Both the position numbers and the translations under genes were made by a program. This document shows positions 10,601-19,454 of a stretch of 64,000 nucleotides of DNA, one piece after another. Position 1 is the stretch's first letter. Each line of letters starts with the position of its first letter. Origin of the DNA: JALYUA01 sp039933215 (GTDB lineage: Bacteria; Acidobacteriota; Thermoanaerobaculia; UBA5066; Gp7-AA6); assembly GCA_039933215.1 (NCBI GenBank), contig JBDTOO010000016.1, forward strand, positions 1 to 64,000, in the 5' to 3' direction. The notes beneath the pieces are model-generated. The model did not search any database and was not told the DNA's origin. It was given only the letters and a program-made list of their open reading frames with translations.

Positions 10601-12649
10601 CCTCTCTGGGTTCGCGGCGGCGGCGCTCCGGGCTACGGCCGCAACGTCGACGAGCGCGCCGCGGGCGCCGACATCCTGACGGTCTTCGGCTTCTTCATCT
10701 ATCTCGCCCTCGCCTGGTGGCTCGTCGCGGCGGCGCGGCGATGGATCGCCGCCGGGGGACGGCGCGGCGCCGTCGTGCTGCTGGCCGGGGCGTTCGCGGT
10801 GCTCCTCGGAGTCGCCGCGTTCCGGATACCCGACCTCTTCTTCCTGGTGGCGGTCGTCCTTTTCCTCGCGGCCGCCGTCGCCTTCGAGCGGGCGCCGGAG
10901 GACCGGCTGGCGTGCGGGCTCCTGGCCAGCGCGTTCTTCCTGATCCTGTTCGCCCAGCGGTTCTACATCTTCGACCGCGGAAACACGTTCTTCAAGCTCT
11001 ACATGGAGGCCTGGTTTCTCTTCGCGATCGGCACGGCGATCCTCGTATTCGGACGCCGCGACCGCCCCGGCGCCTTCTCGACCTGGCCGTGGCCGCTGCG
11101 CGCGGCGGGCTTCCTCCTCGCCGGGATCGCCCTATTCACGACCGCGACCGCGGGACGAGGCGGAGTCGGCGAGAACCGCCCGTCGCTGCCCGACGGCGTC
11201 CGCCGCGGAGCGATCTCGCTCGATGGCCTCGCCTACCTCGAGCGCTGGCACCCCGGGGAATACCGGGCGGTGCTCTGGCTCCGCAACTCGGTGCCCGGCA
11301 CGCCCGTCAACCTGGAGGCTCAGGGTCCGACCTACCAGCAGTTCGGACGGATCTCCATGCTCACCGGGCTGCCGACCGTTCTCGGATGGGAGTACCACGT
11401 CTCGCAGCGAGGGAACCCGCAGGCGGAGATCGACGCCCGCAAGGACGCCGTTCGGGCGATCTACAGCAACCCGAACGCGAATGCGGTGGAGGGTCTTCTG
11501 CGCCGCTACCACGTCGGGTACGTCACCGTTGGAGCGCTCGAGAGGCAGACGTACCCGGCAGCGGGGCTCGCGAAGTTCGCCGCGGCGACCAGGCTCTTCG
11601 ACGTCGCCTACGAGAATCCGGACGTGCGCATCTACCGCGTGCGCGGGGGCGACACCGACGACGTCGTGCTCCCGCGCCACGAGGCGCTTCCCGCCACGTC
11701 CGCCGAAGGCGTCGCCGCCGAGGCCCCTCTCGAGAGCGAGCCCGAGGAGCTCCCGGCGATCTCGGCCGCGCCGGCGCCGGATACCGCCCCGTGGGCGAGG
11801 CTGCGTGAGCCGCGGGACGCCGCCGTCGACGATCTCGGCCGCGTGTGGGTCGCGGACTTCGGGCACTCCCGCCTCCGTGTTTACGACGGCGCCGGCGGGC
11901 TCCTCGGCGGCTGGGGCGGAAAGGGGGACGGCGCGCACGGCTTTCGCGAGCTCTGCGGCGTCGCGGTGCGGGCGGCCGACCTCTACGTCGCCGACACGTG
12001 GAACGGGCGCGTCGAGCGGTTCGGCCTCGACGGCACCTGGAAGGCCTCCGCGAAGGAGCTCTACGGGCCGAGGGGCGTCGCCGTCGCGCCGGACGGCCGC
12101 GTCTGGGTCGCCGACACCGGGAACAACCGTCTGGTGCTCTACGACGCCGCGCTCGCCGGCGGCCGCCCCGTGGGGAAGAAAGGGAAGGGCGCCGGCGAAT
12201 TCGACAATCCCGTCGGCATCGCGGTCGGGCCATCGGGCCGGTTGTACGTCGCGGACACCAACAACCGGCGCGTCCAGGTGCTCGACGCCGCCGGAGCGTT
12301 CATCGCCGAATGGCGGATCGCCGGCTGGACGGGAGGCGGCTCCGAGCCTCACGTCGAGGTCGACTCCGACGAGACGGTCTACGTCAGCGATCCGCCGGGC
12401 GACGCGATCCTGGAATTCGCGCCCGACGGACGCTTGCGCCGGCGATTCGAAACCGGTTTCGACGGCCGGAAGTTTTCGCGCCCGACCGGTCTCGGCATCG
12501 ACCGCGCGGCTCGGACTCTCTACGTCTCGGACGCGGGAAGCGATTCAGTCTCGATCGTCCGCCTGCCCGGATGGGACGCGGCGGCCGCCCGTCTCAAGCC
12601 TCCGGGACCGGCGGGCAGGGCGGTCGCGACCCCGCCCGCTGGACAATAA
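7607..12649 (+). CDS. PMT-like glycosyltransferase / YYY domain / NHL propeller fusion (1680 aa)
   Basis: Residues 1 to about 620 resemble GT39/PMT_2 membrane glycosyltransferases: LRFWGL, the acidic HPDERF loop and many spans. Residues about 730-1340 form a DUF2298/YYY domain, with EIFWGEKPMDFSILN, SDPWFAGAPLGYYTFGQ and INEYPLWSLIFADLHAHVL; here YYYxG has become YYTFG. Residues about 1390-1665 hold six NHL beta-propeller repeats, with WVADTGNNRL- and YVADTNNRRV-type blades. The propeller should lie outside the membrane, perhaps binding substrate. The GTG start at 7607 begins a signal-like TM segment; GGGAG lies about 17 nt upstream. Such a triple fusion is unusual. A role in glycan transfer onto a carrier or protein is inferred. 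Confidence 0.85.
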   Translation: MTRGKSRLLLAAVLLTAAVLRFWGLTWDDKRHLHPDERFLSMVADGIAFPGSVGGYFDSAHSPLNPFNRKFEAFVYGTFPVFLTKAVAAVYGQDGYDSTFLVGRILSSLFDLLTVWIAYRIARRFASRGTSLVAASFVAFCPLGIQLSHFWGVDSFLTTFSAIALLGCVRIARGKTDAAGIVGTGAAVGLAVACKITGLALLAPAGLAVLGPALAGLRDPGRSGRLRALGRAAIRGLALLAVTFAVTRVALPYAFLGPVRVDPRYVHAIRELTNLTRGFGFPPQVQWAGRTPLFAFRNMILWGAGVFFGIPATAALLWAPWAAWRRRDLAILLLWTHAAIVFGYHATASTKNIRYFHPAYPALAVLAALLLSALAARTREGAAAGSVSGRRWARFLPVGAAAGTLLFGIAFCSIYRHPHPRGVASQWMYDHIRAPARVANEDWDDGLPFSQPGYSVEEYAGPVLHMYYPDSAKKIEEIVTALTQADWIAITSNRAYGSVTRVPDVFPMTREYYRSLFAGRLGFRKAADFVSYPGIGPLRIPDDTAEETFTVYDHPRVLLFQKTREFDPGLVRGRLAAALTGNPPVMDEWGHWPRSQRHVVDPILPGRSGQSPAAAPTPLSDELIGSWPAAVLFYLAVLAVGACAFPLCFRFFSRLDDRGFGFARIAGLAAVTYLMTIAVQGRILENGRPAAVLAVVALAVAGAAVGWRRRHALAAFLRGRRRALIFSEGVFLFGFLLFTLLRAWNPEIFWGEKPMDFSILNILVRTRALPASDPWFAGAPLGYYTFGQEMIAVLSLLTGLSTRYTFNLAFGLIGGATLQGAFALVRNWTGSRRAGVLGAAFVALLGNLAGLREWWLNQPARHEARHLDWHYFWATSRVTGSTTINEYPLWSLIFADLHAHVLAFPFFLLVLACGLELVRRHADPGASALGRVAAAAALGAAVAAHALTNAWDVPLLIGLITLVCVAAAFSSGRLTAGGAGRAALSYALAAVTSAALVLPLWVRGGGAPGYGRNVDERAAGADILTVFGFFIYLALAWWLVAAARRWIAAGGRRGAVVLLAGAFAVLLGVAAFRIPDLFFLVAVVLFLAAAVAFERAPEDRLACGLLASAFFLILFAQRFYIFDRGNTFFKLYMEAWFLFAIGTAILVFGRRDRPGAFSTWPWPLRAAGFLLAGIALFTTATAGRGGVGENRPSLPDGVRRGAISLDGLAYLERWHPGEYRAVLWLRNSVPGTPVNLEAQGPTYQQFGRISMLTGLPTVLGWEYHVSQRGNPQAEIDARKDAVRAIYSNPNANAVEGLLRRYHVGYVTVGALERQTYPAAGLAKFAAATRLFDVAYENPDVRIYRVRGGDTDDVVLPRHEALPATSAEGVAAEAPLESEPEELPAISAAPAPDTAPWARLREPRDAAVDDLGRVWVADFGHSRLRVYDGAGGLLGGWGGKGDGAHGFRELCGVAVRAADLYVADTWNGRVERFGLDGTWKASAKELYGPRGVAVAPDGRVWVADTGNNRLVLYDAALAGGRPVGKKGKGAGEFDNPVGIAVGPSGRLYVADTNNRRVQVLDAAGAFIAEWRIAGWTGGGSEPHVEVDSDETVYVSDPPGDAILEFAPDGRLRRRFETGFDGRKFSRPTGLGIDRAARTLYVSDAGSDSVSIVRLPGWDAAAARLKPPGPAGRAVATPPAGQ

Positions 12650-12710
12650 AGCCCGTATCCTTTACGTTGATCGCAGCCCAGAACATTTCGCGGTTTCGAA
12701 GGGAGAGACG

Positions 12711-13751
12711 ATGACGACGATCACGCCTCCGGCCGGACTCGATGCGCGTAGCGCGCGGAGGGCGCCGTCCCGCCTGACGATCCTCGCTCTTCTCGCGATC
12801 GCCGGAGCCGGGTCTTTCGCCTGCAAAAAGAAGGAAGTTCCGGCGGGCGCGGCGTCCCCCGACGCGGGAGCCGGAACCGCCTCCCCCGCGGCGGCGGCTC
12901 CGACGCCGGGACCCGCGCCGGGGCCGGCGATCCAGCAGGCCGCCCAGCCGGGGCAGGTGGCCTGGGGCAACCTGAAGACTCCGAGCGACGCGGCCGTGGA
13001 CGGGACGGGGCGGATCTGGATCGCCGATCAGGGCAACTCCGCCGTCCGCGTCTTCGACGCGGCGGGAGGCTTCCTCGGCGGCTGGGGAGCGCTCGGCTCC
13101 GGCCCCTACGGCCTGAAGGAGCCCTGCGGAATCGCGGTGCATGGCGACGACGTGTACCTGGCGGATACCTACAACACCGGCGTCGAGCTTTTCAGCCTGG
13201 CAGGCCAGCGGAAGGCGACGAGCGCGGCGGGCCTCTACAACCCCCACGACGTGGCGGTGGGGCCCGACGGGAAGGTCTGGATCGCGGACACGGGCAACGA
13301 CCGCATCATCGTTTCGGACCACGACCTCGCGAACCCGCGGCCGATCGGCAAGCACGGCGCGGGACCCGAGGAGTTCTCGATCCCCGCCAGCCTGGTGGTC
13401 GGCCCGTCGGGCCGCGTCTATGTCGCGGACGTCGACAACAAGCGCATCCAGGTTCTCGACGGCGAGGGACGGTTTCGGGCGCAGTGGAAGTTTGCGGGAT
13501 GGGGGCCGGACGGCGAAGGCTATCTGGACGTCGACGCGGACGACACCCTCTACGCGAGCGACGCCGTGGGGAACGCCGTCGTCCAGATCGACCGCAACGG
13601 CCGCGAGGTGCGGCGCTGGGTGTCCGACGACGCGGGAGAGAAGTTCGTCCGGCCGCGCGGCGTAGCGCTCGACCGCAAGAACCGAACCCTCTATGTCGTC
13701 AACGCGGGCAAGAACTCGGTGTCGAAGCTGAAGTTGTCCCCCGCCAAGTGA
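12711..13751 (+). CDS. NHL-repeat lipoprotein
   Basis: This 346-aa protein begins with a basic stretch and the hydrophobic LTILALLAIAGAGSFAC; the Cys followed by KKK looks like a lipoprotein cleavage site, although SFAC is an imperfect lipobox. An Ala/Pro-rich linker of about 50 residues leads into six NHL repeats (IWIADQGNSAVRVFD, YLADTYNTGVELF, WIADTGNDRIIV). It is closely similar to the C-terminal propeller of the preceding 1680-aa protein, so the two likely share a duplication origin. AAGGGAGAG lies 5 nt before the ATG. The stop overlaps the next gene's GTG (GTGA). Confidence 0.85.
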   Translation: MTTITPPAGLDARSARRAPSRLTILALLAIAGAGSFACKKKEVPAGAASPDAGAGTASPAAAAPTPGPAPGPAIQQAAQPGQVAWGNLKTPSDAAVDGTGRIWIADQGNSAVRVFDAAGGFLGGWGALGSGPYGLKEPCGIAVHGDDVYLADTYNTGVELFSLAGQRKATSAAGLYNPHDVAVGPDGKVWIADTGNDRIIVSDHDLANPRPIGKHGAGPEEFSIPASLVVGPSGRVYVADVDNKRIQVLDGEGRFRAQWKFAGWGPDGEGYLDVDADDTLYASDAVGNAVVQIDRNGREVRRWVSDDAGEKFVRPRGVALDRKNRTLYVVNAGKNSVSKLKLSPAK

Positions 13752-16504
13752 CGGGCGTCGAAGCCGCGGATCCGGCGGAAGAGCGGATCGCGCCCGCCTT
13801 CGCGGCGGGACGCGGGCGGCGGCTTCTCATCGGGCTCTTCCTGCTCGCCGCGGTCGCGACGCGATTCATCGACCTCGGCGGCCGGCCTCTCCATCACGAC
13901 GAGTCGATCCACGCTTTCCAGTCTTACACGCTCTCCAAGGAGGGGAACTGGCGGTACGACCCCGCGTACCACGGACCGTTTCTCTACTACGCCAACGCGC
14001 TCGTCTACAAGATCTTCGGGGCGACGAACACCACGGCGCGGATCCTCCCCGCGGCGTTCGGCGTCGGCCTGCTCCTGTTCGCGATCCCGCTCGTCTCCTG
14101 GTTCGGGATCGAGGCCGCCGTCTTTTACGCGCTCCTGGTCCTGATCTCTCCGCACCTCGCCTACTTCTCCCGGTTCATCCGGGAGGATCTTTATTCGCTC
14201 GTCTTCACGTTCGGGACGATCGTCGCCTTCCGCCGCTTCCTCGAAACGGACCGATCCCGCTGGCTGACGCTCTCCGCGGTGTCCTTCGCGCTCGCGGGGG
14301 CGACGAAGGAGAACGCCTACATGACGGGCGTCCTCTTCGTCTTCTTCGGACTGTGGGTCTTCGTGGCGCGAGCCCTCGAACCTTCGTCCGGCGGCGCGGC
14401 GGCGGCGGTCCGCGCGACCTGGGCCTGGGTCATGGCCCGCTTCGTACCGCTGCTCATCGCGGGCATCGTCTTCCTGTCGATCTGGTCTCTCCTCTATTCC
14501 GCGTTCGGACGGTACCCGTCGGACTGGCTGGCGATCCCCAAGGCGGTCAAGTACTGGATGGGCCAGCACGCGATCGCCCGCATACCGGGCCCCTGGTACT
14601 ACTACTTCCCGCAGCTCGTCGTCTACGAATCCGCCACCCTCGTCGCGGCGCTGCTCTTGCTCCGGCGCCCGGACATCCGCCGCGACCGCTTCGTCCAGTC
14701 CGTCGGCTGCGTCGCGGCCGGCCTCTTCTTCGGCTCGATCGCGTCTTCCCTCCTCGCGAGCGCCGCGTCGGCGCGGATCGTCTTCCTGGGTTTCTCGGCG
14801 GCGGGAATCTTTCTCGCCCTGGCGCGTCTGCGCACCGCCCCTCTGGCGTCGGACGAGCGGGCGTCTCCGTTCCTGCGGTTCGTCGTGTACTGGGCTCTCT
14901 CCTCGCTCGCCATCTATGCGTGGGCGCGCGAAAAGGTGCCCTGGCTCACGGTGCATCCCCTGCTCCCCCTGACGATTCTCGCCGGCATCGCGATCGCCGG
15001 ACTGTGGCGCGAGCGCCGCGAGCCCTCGGCGCGCCTCGGCCTCGCGGCCGTCGCGCTCCTCGCGGCGCTGAACGCTTCCGGCATGTACCTCGCCTGCTTC
15101 CGATACGGCGCGCACGACGTCGCGCGCGAGCCGGCGCACGCGGAGATGCTCGCCTACGTCCAGACGACGCGGGACCTCGTGCGCGCTCTCGAGGTCGTGG
15201 AGAAGGCGCGCGGGCGCGTCCCCGCCGGTCAGAACGTCATCACCGTTTCCGGGGAAGCCTCCTGGCCGTTGACGTGGTATCTCCGCGACACCCCGACGAC
15301 ATGGGCGCCGCGGATCCAGAACGCGTCGACTCCCATCATCGTCGCGGACTGGGACGCCGAGGGAGGCCTCGAGAAGCAGCTGGCCGGCCAGTACACGGCC
15401 CGGCGCGTCCCGATTCGCGCGTGGTGGTTCCCCGGAAGGGTCGCGCCGGCCCCCGCCGCGGACGGCAAGCCGGCGACTCCGGATCGTCCGACCGTGGCGG
15501 ATCTCGTCTACTACGCGCTCTTCCACCAGATCTGGAGTCCGATCGGATCGCAGGACGCGACCTTCTTCGTCCGCAAGGACCTCGAGCAGGGAACCGGGAC
15601 GCTCGAGCCCCTGAACCTGACTCTCCAGGATCCGACCGCCCGCGACTACAACGGGGATGCCGCGATCATTCCGCCGATCCGCACGCAGGGCGCACCGGGC
15701 AACGGCGCCGGGGAGTTCTCGGAGCCTCGCGGCCTCGCCGTCGACGGCCACGGCACGCTGTACGTCGCCGACACCAAGAACAGCCGCGTGCAGGTCTTCG
15801 ACGGGAACGGGCAGTTCGTCCGCCAGTTCGGATCGAAGGGTCAGGCGCCGAACGAGTTCAACGAGCCGTGCGGGCTCACGGTCGACGCGCAGGGCGATCT
15901 CTGGGTCGCCGATACCTGGAACGCCCGGATCGTCCACTATCGCGCCGACGGCGCCGTGGCCGGCGTGATCGGGGGGACGGGCACGGACATCGGCTTCTTC
16001 GGTCCGCGCGCCGTCGTCGCCTCGCGCGGGGTGATTTACGTGGCCGACACGGGCAACAAGCGGATCGTGCGGTTCGATCCGAGCGGAAAGAAGCTCGGGG
16101 AGTTCGGCGGCGAAGGCAGCGGCGAGGGACAGATGGTCGAGCCCGTTGGACTCGCCGCGGACGCGTCGGGCCGGATCTACGTCGCCGACACCGGCAACCA
16201 CCGCGTTCAGGTCTTCGACGCCGACGGCAAGTTCGTCCGCCAGTTCCCCGTGCCGGGCTGGAAAGACTTCTACACCGAGCCCTACATCGCCATCGGACCC
16301 GCCGACACCGTGATCGTCACGGACGCCTGGGGCGGACGCGTCGCGGCCTACGACCCGAAGGGCGTCATGCGGCGCTCGTGGAAAACCGACAAGGATTTCA
16401 AGCAGCCGACGGGCATCGCGGTGGATGCGTTCGGACGCGTCACCGTCTCCGACCGCGGGACGCATCGCCTCTTCACCTGGCCGCTGACGGCGGTGCTGCC
16501 CTGA
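13748..16504 (+). CDS. Agl23-like (TIGR03663) membrane glycosyltransferase fused to NHL propeller
   Basis: This 918-aa protein has HHDESIHAFQSYTLSKEGNW and DPAYHGPFLYY, the typical opening of the TIGR03663/Agl23 family. These PMT-like membrane proteins are linked to lipid-linked sugar handling in archaea and some bacteria. About 10-12 spans extend to residue 430, and a soluble region follows. From about residue 645 there are NHL repeats (YVADTKNSRVQVF, WVADTWNARIVHY, YVADTGNHRVQVF). The GTG start overlaps the preceding stop as GTGA. It is the third consecutive protein with an NHL propeller, which argues that the propeller is central to this pathway. Confidence 0.85.
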   Translation: MTGVEAADPAEERIAPAFAAGRGRRLLIGLFLLAAVATRFIDLGGRPLHHDESIHAFQSYTLSKEGNWRYDPAYHGPFLYYANALVYKIFGATNTTARILPAAFGVGLLLFAIPLVSWFGIEAAVFYALLVLISPHLAYFSRFIREDLYSLVFTFGTIVAFRRFLETDRSRWLTLSAVSFALAGATKENAYMTGVLFVFFGLWVFVARALEPSSGGAAAAVRATWAWVMARFVPLLIAGIVFLSIWSLLYSAFGRYPSDWLAIPKAVKYWMGQHAIARIPGPWYYYFPQLVVYESATLVAALLLLRRPDIRRDRFVQSVGCVAAGLFFGSIASSLLASAASARIVFLGFSAAGIFLALARLRTAPLASDERASPFLRFVVYWALSSLAIYAWAREKVPWLTVHPLLPLTILAGIAIAGLWRERREPSARLGLAAVALLAALNASGMYLACFRYGAHDVAREPAHAEMLAYVQTTRDLVRALEVVEKARGRVPAGQNVITVSGEASWPLTWYLRDTPTTWAPRIQNASTPIIVADWDAEGGLEKQLAGQYTARRVPIRAWWFPGRVAPAPAADGKPATPDRPTVADLVYYALFHQIWSPIGSQDATFFVRKDLEQGTGTLEPLNLTLQDPTARDYNGDAAIIPPIRTQGAPGNGAGEFSEPRGLAVDGHGTLYVADTKNSRVQVFDGNGQFVRQFGSKGQAPNEFNEPCGLTVDAQGDLWVADTWNARIVHYRADGAVAGVIGGTGTDIGFFGPRAVVASRGVIYVADTGNKRIVRFDPSGKKLGEFGGEGSGEGQMVEPVGLAADASGRIYVADTGNHRVQVFDADGKFVRQFPVPGWKDFYTEPYIAIGPADTVIVTDAWGGRVAAYDPKGVMRRSWKTDKDFKQPTGIAVDAFGRVTVSDRGTHRLFTWPLTAVLP

Positions 16505-16553
16505 CGGCATCGGGCGGCGCGCGACGCGCGGACTGACCGCCACGCAGGCCGCG

Positions 16554-18605
16554 GTGCCGGGCACCACCGGGAGGATGGCTCCGCCGCCGGCGCCCCGACT
16601 CGAGTGGAGCCTCTTCGCGCTGTGCCTCGCCGTCTACGCGGCGACGCGGCTCGTGGGCATCACGCGCTTCCCGGCCTACTTCTTCTGCGACGAGGCCCTG
16701 CAGGGCAACCTCGCTTCGATGCTGCTCGACAACGGCTTTCGCGATCACACCGGGACGCTCTTTCCTCCGTACTTCCTGAACGATCGCCGCTGGGCCGTCA
16801 GCCTCTCGGTCTACATCCACCTCCTCCCGGTCTGGCTCTTCGGGAAATCCGTGGCGTGCGTGCGGGCGACCTCCGCGGCCGTCACGCTGCTCGGGGCGGC
16901 GGCCGCGGGGCTCGCGCTGAAGGAGATGAAGAGCCGCCTGTGGTGGATGGCACCCCTCATCGTCGGCGTCACGCCGCTCTTCTTCGTCCACGCGCGCCTC
17001 GGATTCGAGAGCGCGATGATGGCCTCGTTCTTCTTCTGTTTCGTGTGGGCATATTTCGTCTACCGGAACCGGGATCCGCGATGGATCTTCGTCGCGTTCT
17101 TCTTCGGCGCCTGCACGTTCTACGCGTACACGGCCGGCCAGGGGGTCATGCTCGTGACCGGCCTCGCCTTCCTCCTTTCCGATCTGCGCTACCACCTGCG
17201 GTTGAAGAAGAGACTCTGGATCGGCGCGCTCCTGTTCGCCGTCGTGCTCGCCGTTCCGTACGCCCGCTACCGGCGCCTCCATCCGGGGGTGGTGCACGAC
17301 CAGCTCGCCGTTCTCGATTCCTACTGGCTCCACCCGGTCCCGCTCTCGGCGAAGCTGAAGGAATTCGGCCGGAACTATGCGGCGGGACTCGATCCGCGCT
17401 ACTGGTTCCGGCCGAACGACCGGGAATTCGCGCGCCACCGCATGGACGGGATGGCCTTCCTGCCTCCTTACTTCGTCCCGTTCGTCGTCCTGGGGATCTA
17501 CGCCTGCGGCCGCCGCTTCCTCCGGTCGCCGCTCCACCGGGCGGTCCTCCTGACGCCCTTCGGCGTCCCCTTCTCCGGCGCGGTGGCGAACCTCCAGATC
17601 CTCCGCCTTCTCGCGATGATCGTGCCCGTCGTGCTCCTGACGGCGGTCGGGCTCGACCAGGTCTACGAGTGGTTGTCGCGCTGGCGCCGGCGTTGGGTTA
17701 TCGCCGCCGCGTGCGCCGCCGCCCTCGCGATCCAGTGCGCGAACCTGACACGCCTCGCGCTCACCCGGGGTCCGACCTGGGAACGCGACTACGGCCTTTA
17801 CGGGCTGCAATGGGGCGCCCCGCAGGTCTTCGCCGCCATTCGGGAGGAGCTCGTCCGTTCGAAGGATGCCCGCGTCCTCGTCTCCTCGACGTGGGCCAAC
17901 AACCCCGCGGAGTTCGCGACGTTCTTCCTGTCCTCCGCGGAACGCCGGCGCGTCGTCATCGGCGACATCCGGGCGTGGGACGACCGCCAGACTTCGCTCT
18001 CGGGGACGGAAGTCTTCGTGATGACGCCGTCCGAATACGAGCTCGCGAAGAGCAAGCCGAAGTTCGAGCTCCTGCCGCCTCTCCGGACCATCCCCTACCC
18101 GGACGGAGCTCCCGGCTTCCGCTTCGTGCGGCTGCGATACGCGCCCAACGCGGCCGCGCTCTTCGCGGAGGAGAGAACGGCGCGCGCGGCGCTGCGCGAG
18201 GAGATCGTCACGGTCCGCGGCGAGAGTTGGTCCGTGAGGCACTCGCAGACCGACATGGGCAGCCTTCCGGACCTCTTCGACGGCCGTCCCGAGACGATCA
18301 TGCGGGGGCAGGAGGTCAATCCCCTCGTCTTCGACGTCGGGTTCTCCAGACCCCGCCCGCTCTCGGGCGTCACCCTCGTCCTCGGCTCCATGGACCGAGC
18401 GCACATCCGGCTGCTGGTGACGCCGGACGGCGGCGGAGAGCCGCGGGTCGGAGACCTCGTGATCACCAACCGGCCCCCGCGGGCGTCCGTGTTCGTCCCG
18501 CTGCCGGGGGGGTCGGTCCTGTCGGCGCGGGCCCGCGTCGAGATCGCCGATGGGAACGGGGTCGATCCGACCTTCATCGAGGTCGGCGAGATGACCTTCC
18601 GGTGA
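16554..18605 (+). CDS. GT39-like polytopic membrane glycosyltransferase with C-terminal beta domain
   Basis: This 683-aa protein has an acidic CDEALQGNLAS loop after the first span, as in PMT/ArnT-type enzymes, followed by roughly ten hydrophobic segments up to residue 400. A soluble tail of about 280 residues ends in a beta-rich, discoidin-like segment (DLFDGRPETIMRGQEVNPLVFDVGF, then GVTLVLGS). The start is uncertain. GTG 16554 is used here, and ATG 16575 would drop seven residues and lies directly against GGGAGG, too close for a normal ribosome site. It ends the plus-strand cluster and converges with a GT2 gene. Confidence 0.75.
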   Translation: MPGTTGRMAPPPAPRLEWSLFALCLAVYAATRLVGITRFPAYFFCDEALQGNLASMLLDNGFRDHTGTLFPPYFLNDRRWAVSLSVYIHLLPVWLFGKSVACVRATSAAVTLLGAAAAGLALKEMKSRLWWMAPLIVGVTPLFFVHARLGFESAMMASFFFCFVWAYFVYRNRDPRWIFVAFFFGACTFYAYTAGQGVMLVTGLAFLLSDLRYHLRLKKRLWIGALLFAVVLAVPYARYRRLHPGVVHDQLAVLDSYWLHPVPLSAKLKEFGRNYAAGLDPRYWFRPNDREFARHRMDGMAFLPPYFVPFVVLGIYACGRRFLRSPLHRAVLLTPFGVPFSGAVANLQILRLLAMIVPVVLLTAVGLDQVYEWLSRWRRRWVIAAACAAALAIQCANLTRLALTRGPTWERDYGLYGLQWGAPQVFAAIREELVRSKDARVLVSSTWANNPAEFATFFLSSAERRRVVIGDIRAWDDRQTSLSGTEVFVMTPSEYELAKSKPKFELLPPLRTIPYPDGAPGFRFVRLRYAPNAAALFAEERTARAALREEIVTVRGESWSVRHSQTDMGSLPDLFDGRPETIMRGQEVNPLVFDVGFSRPRPLSGVTLVLGSMDRAHIRLLVTPDGGGEPRVGDLVITNRPPRASVFVPLPGGSVLSARARVEIADGNGVDPTFIEVGEMTFR

Positions 18606-18692
18606 TTCGGCGCGCCTAGCAGCGTGTCCGAGTCATGTCTGTGGCACTGCCTTTGAGCGCGGCGTCCTTTCCGCGCTCCGCGCGGGGCGCCG

Positions 18693-19454
18693 CTACCGCC
18701 GGCCGTTGGCCGCCGCGACCCGCCGGAGCTGATCGGCGCGGGCGATCTCCTCGCGGAGCTCGAACAGGTAGCGCATCACGCGGCGGATCGTCCCGAGCAT
18801 CTTCCACGGCCGGTGGATGCTCTGCCCCGCTTCGCGCGGAAAGTGATTCACGACGACCTCGGACACCTTCCAGCCCGCGATGCGGCACCGCGCGAAGATC
18901 TCGTCGCCCACGAAGTTGATGCGATGCCGGATCTCGATCCGCCGCGCGACGTCGCGCCGGAATGCGCGGCAGCCGCCGTTGATGTCGTGGAGCGGGGAGC
19001 CCAGGAGCCACCCGGAGAGGGTGTTCAGCCCCTTGGAGAGGATCAGGCGGGCGAAGGGATCGTGGCGTTTCTTCTTCCATCCGAAGACGACATCCGCGCC
19101 GGCGTCGATCGCGTCCAGGAAGCGCGGCGCGTCGGCCATCGTGTGCTGGCCGTCGCCGTCGACGACCATCACGACCTCTCCCGGCGTGTTGCGCAACGCG
19201 GTCTCCGTCGCCACCGCGTAGCCTTTGTTCCCGTCGTGATGGAAGACGCCGATCCGCGGATCGTTCCGGGCGAGGCCGTCGGCGATCTCGCCCGTGCGGT
19301 CGCGGCTCCCGTCGTCGACGATCAGGATCCGCCAGTCGAGCCCCGGGATGGCGGAGAGCGAGGAGACCGCTTCGGCGACGGTCTTCGCGATGAGCTCCTC
19401 CTCGTTGTAGGCCAGAAACGCGACCCCGAACCGAGGCTGTTTTTCAGTGGCCAT
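18693..19454 (-). CDS. GT2-family glycosyltransferase (polyprenyl-phosphate sugar synthase type)
   Basis: This 253-aa protein has a GT-A fold. It shows FLAYNEEE, VDDGSRDRTGEIAD and the metal-binding VDGDGQH. GNKGYAVATETAL and DINGGCRAFRRD are typical of dolichyl/polyprenyl-phosphate mannose or glucose synthases. No C-terminal membrane helices are seen, so it probably works at the cytoplasmic face on a lipid carrier. It overlaps the UbiA-type gene by 11 nt and is likely co-transcribed with it. Such an enzyme would feed polyprenyl-phosphate sugars to the PMT-like proteins encoded alongside. Confidence 0.85.
   Translation of the reverse strand: MATEKQPRFGVAFLAYNEEELIAKTVAEAVSSLSAIPGLDWRILIVDDGSRDRTGEIADGLARNDPRIGVFHHDGNKGYAVATETALRNTPGEVVMVVDGDGQHTMADAPRFLDAIDAGADVVFGWKKKRHDPFARLILSKGLNTLSGWLLGSPLHDINGGCRAFRRDVARRIEIRHRINFVGDEIFARCRIAGWKVSEVVVNHFPREAGQSIHRPWKMLGTIRRVMRYLFELREEIARADQLRRVAAANGRR

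Noticed and set aside
13691..16567. 958-codon open frame antisense to the Agl23-like/NHL gene
   Set aside because: It runs opposite a gene with clear family motifs. It is Arg/Glu/Asp-rich low-complexity sequence of the kind high-GC DNA produces, with no recognisable domain.
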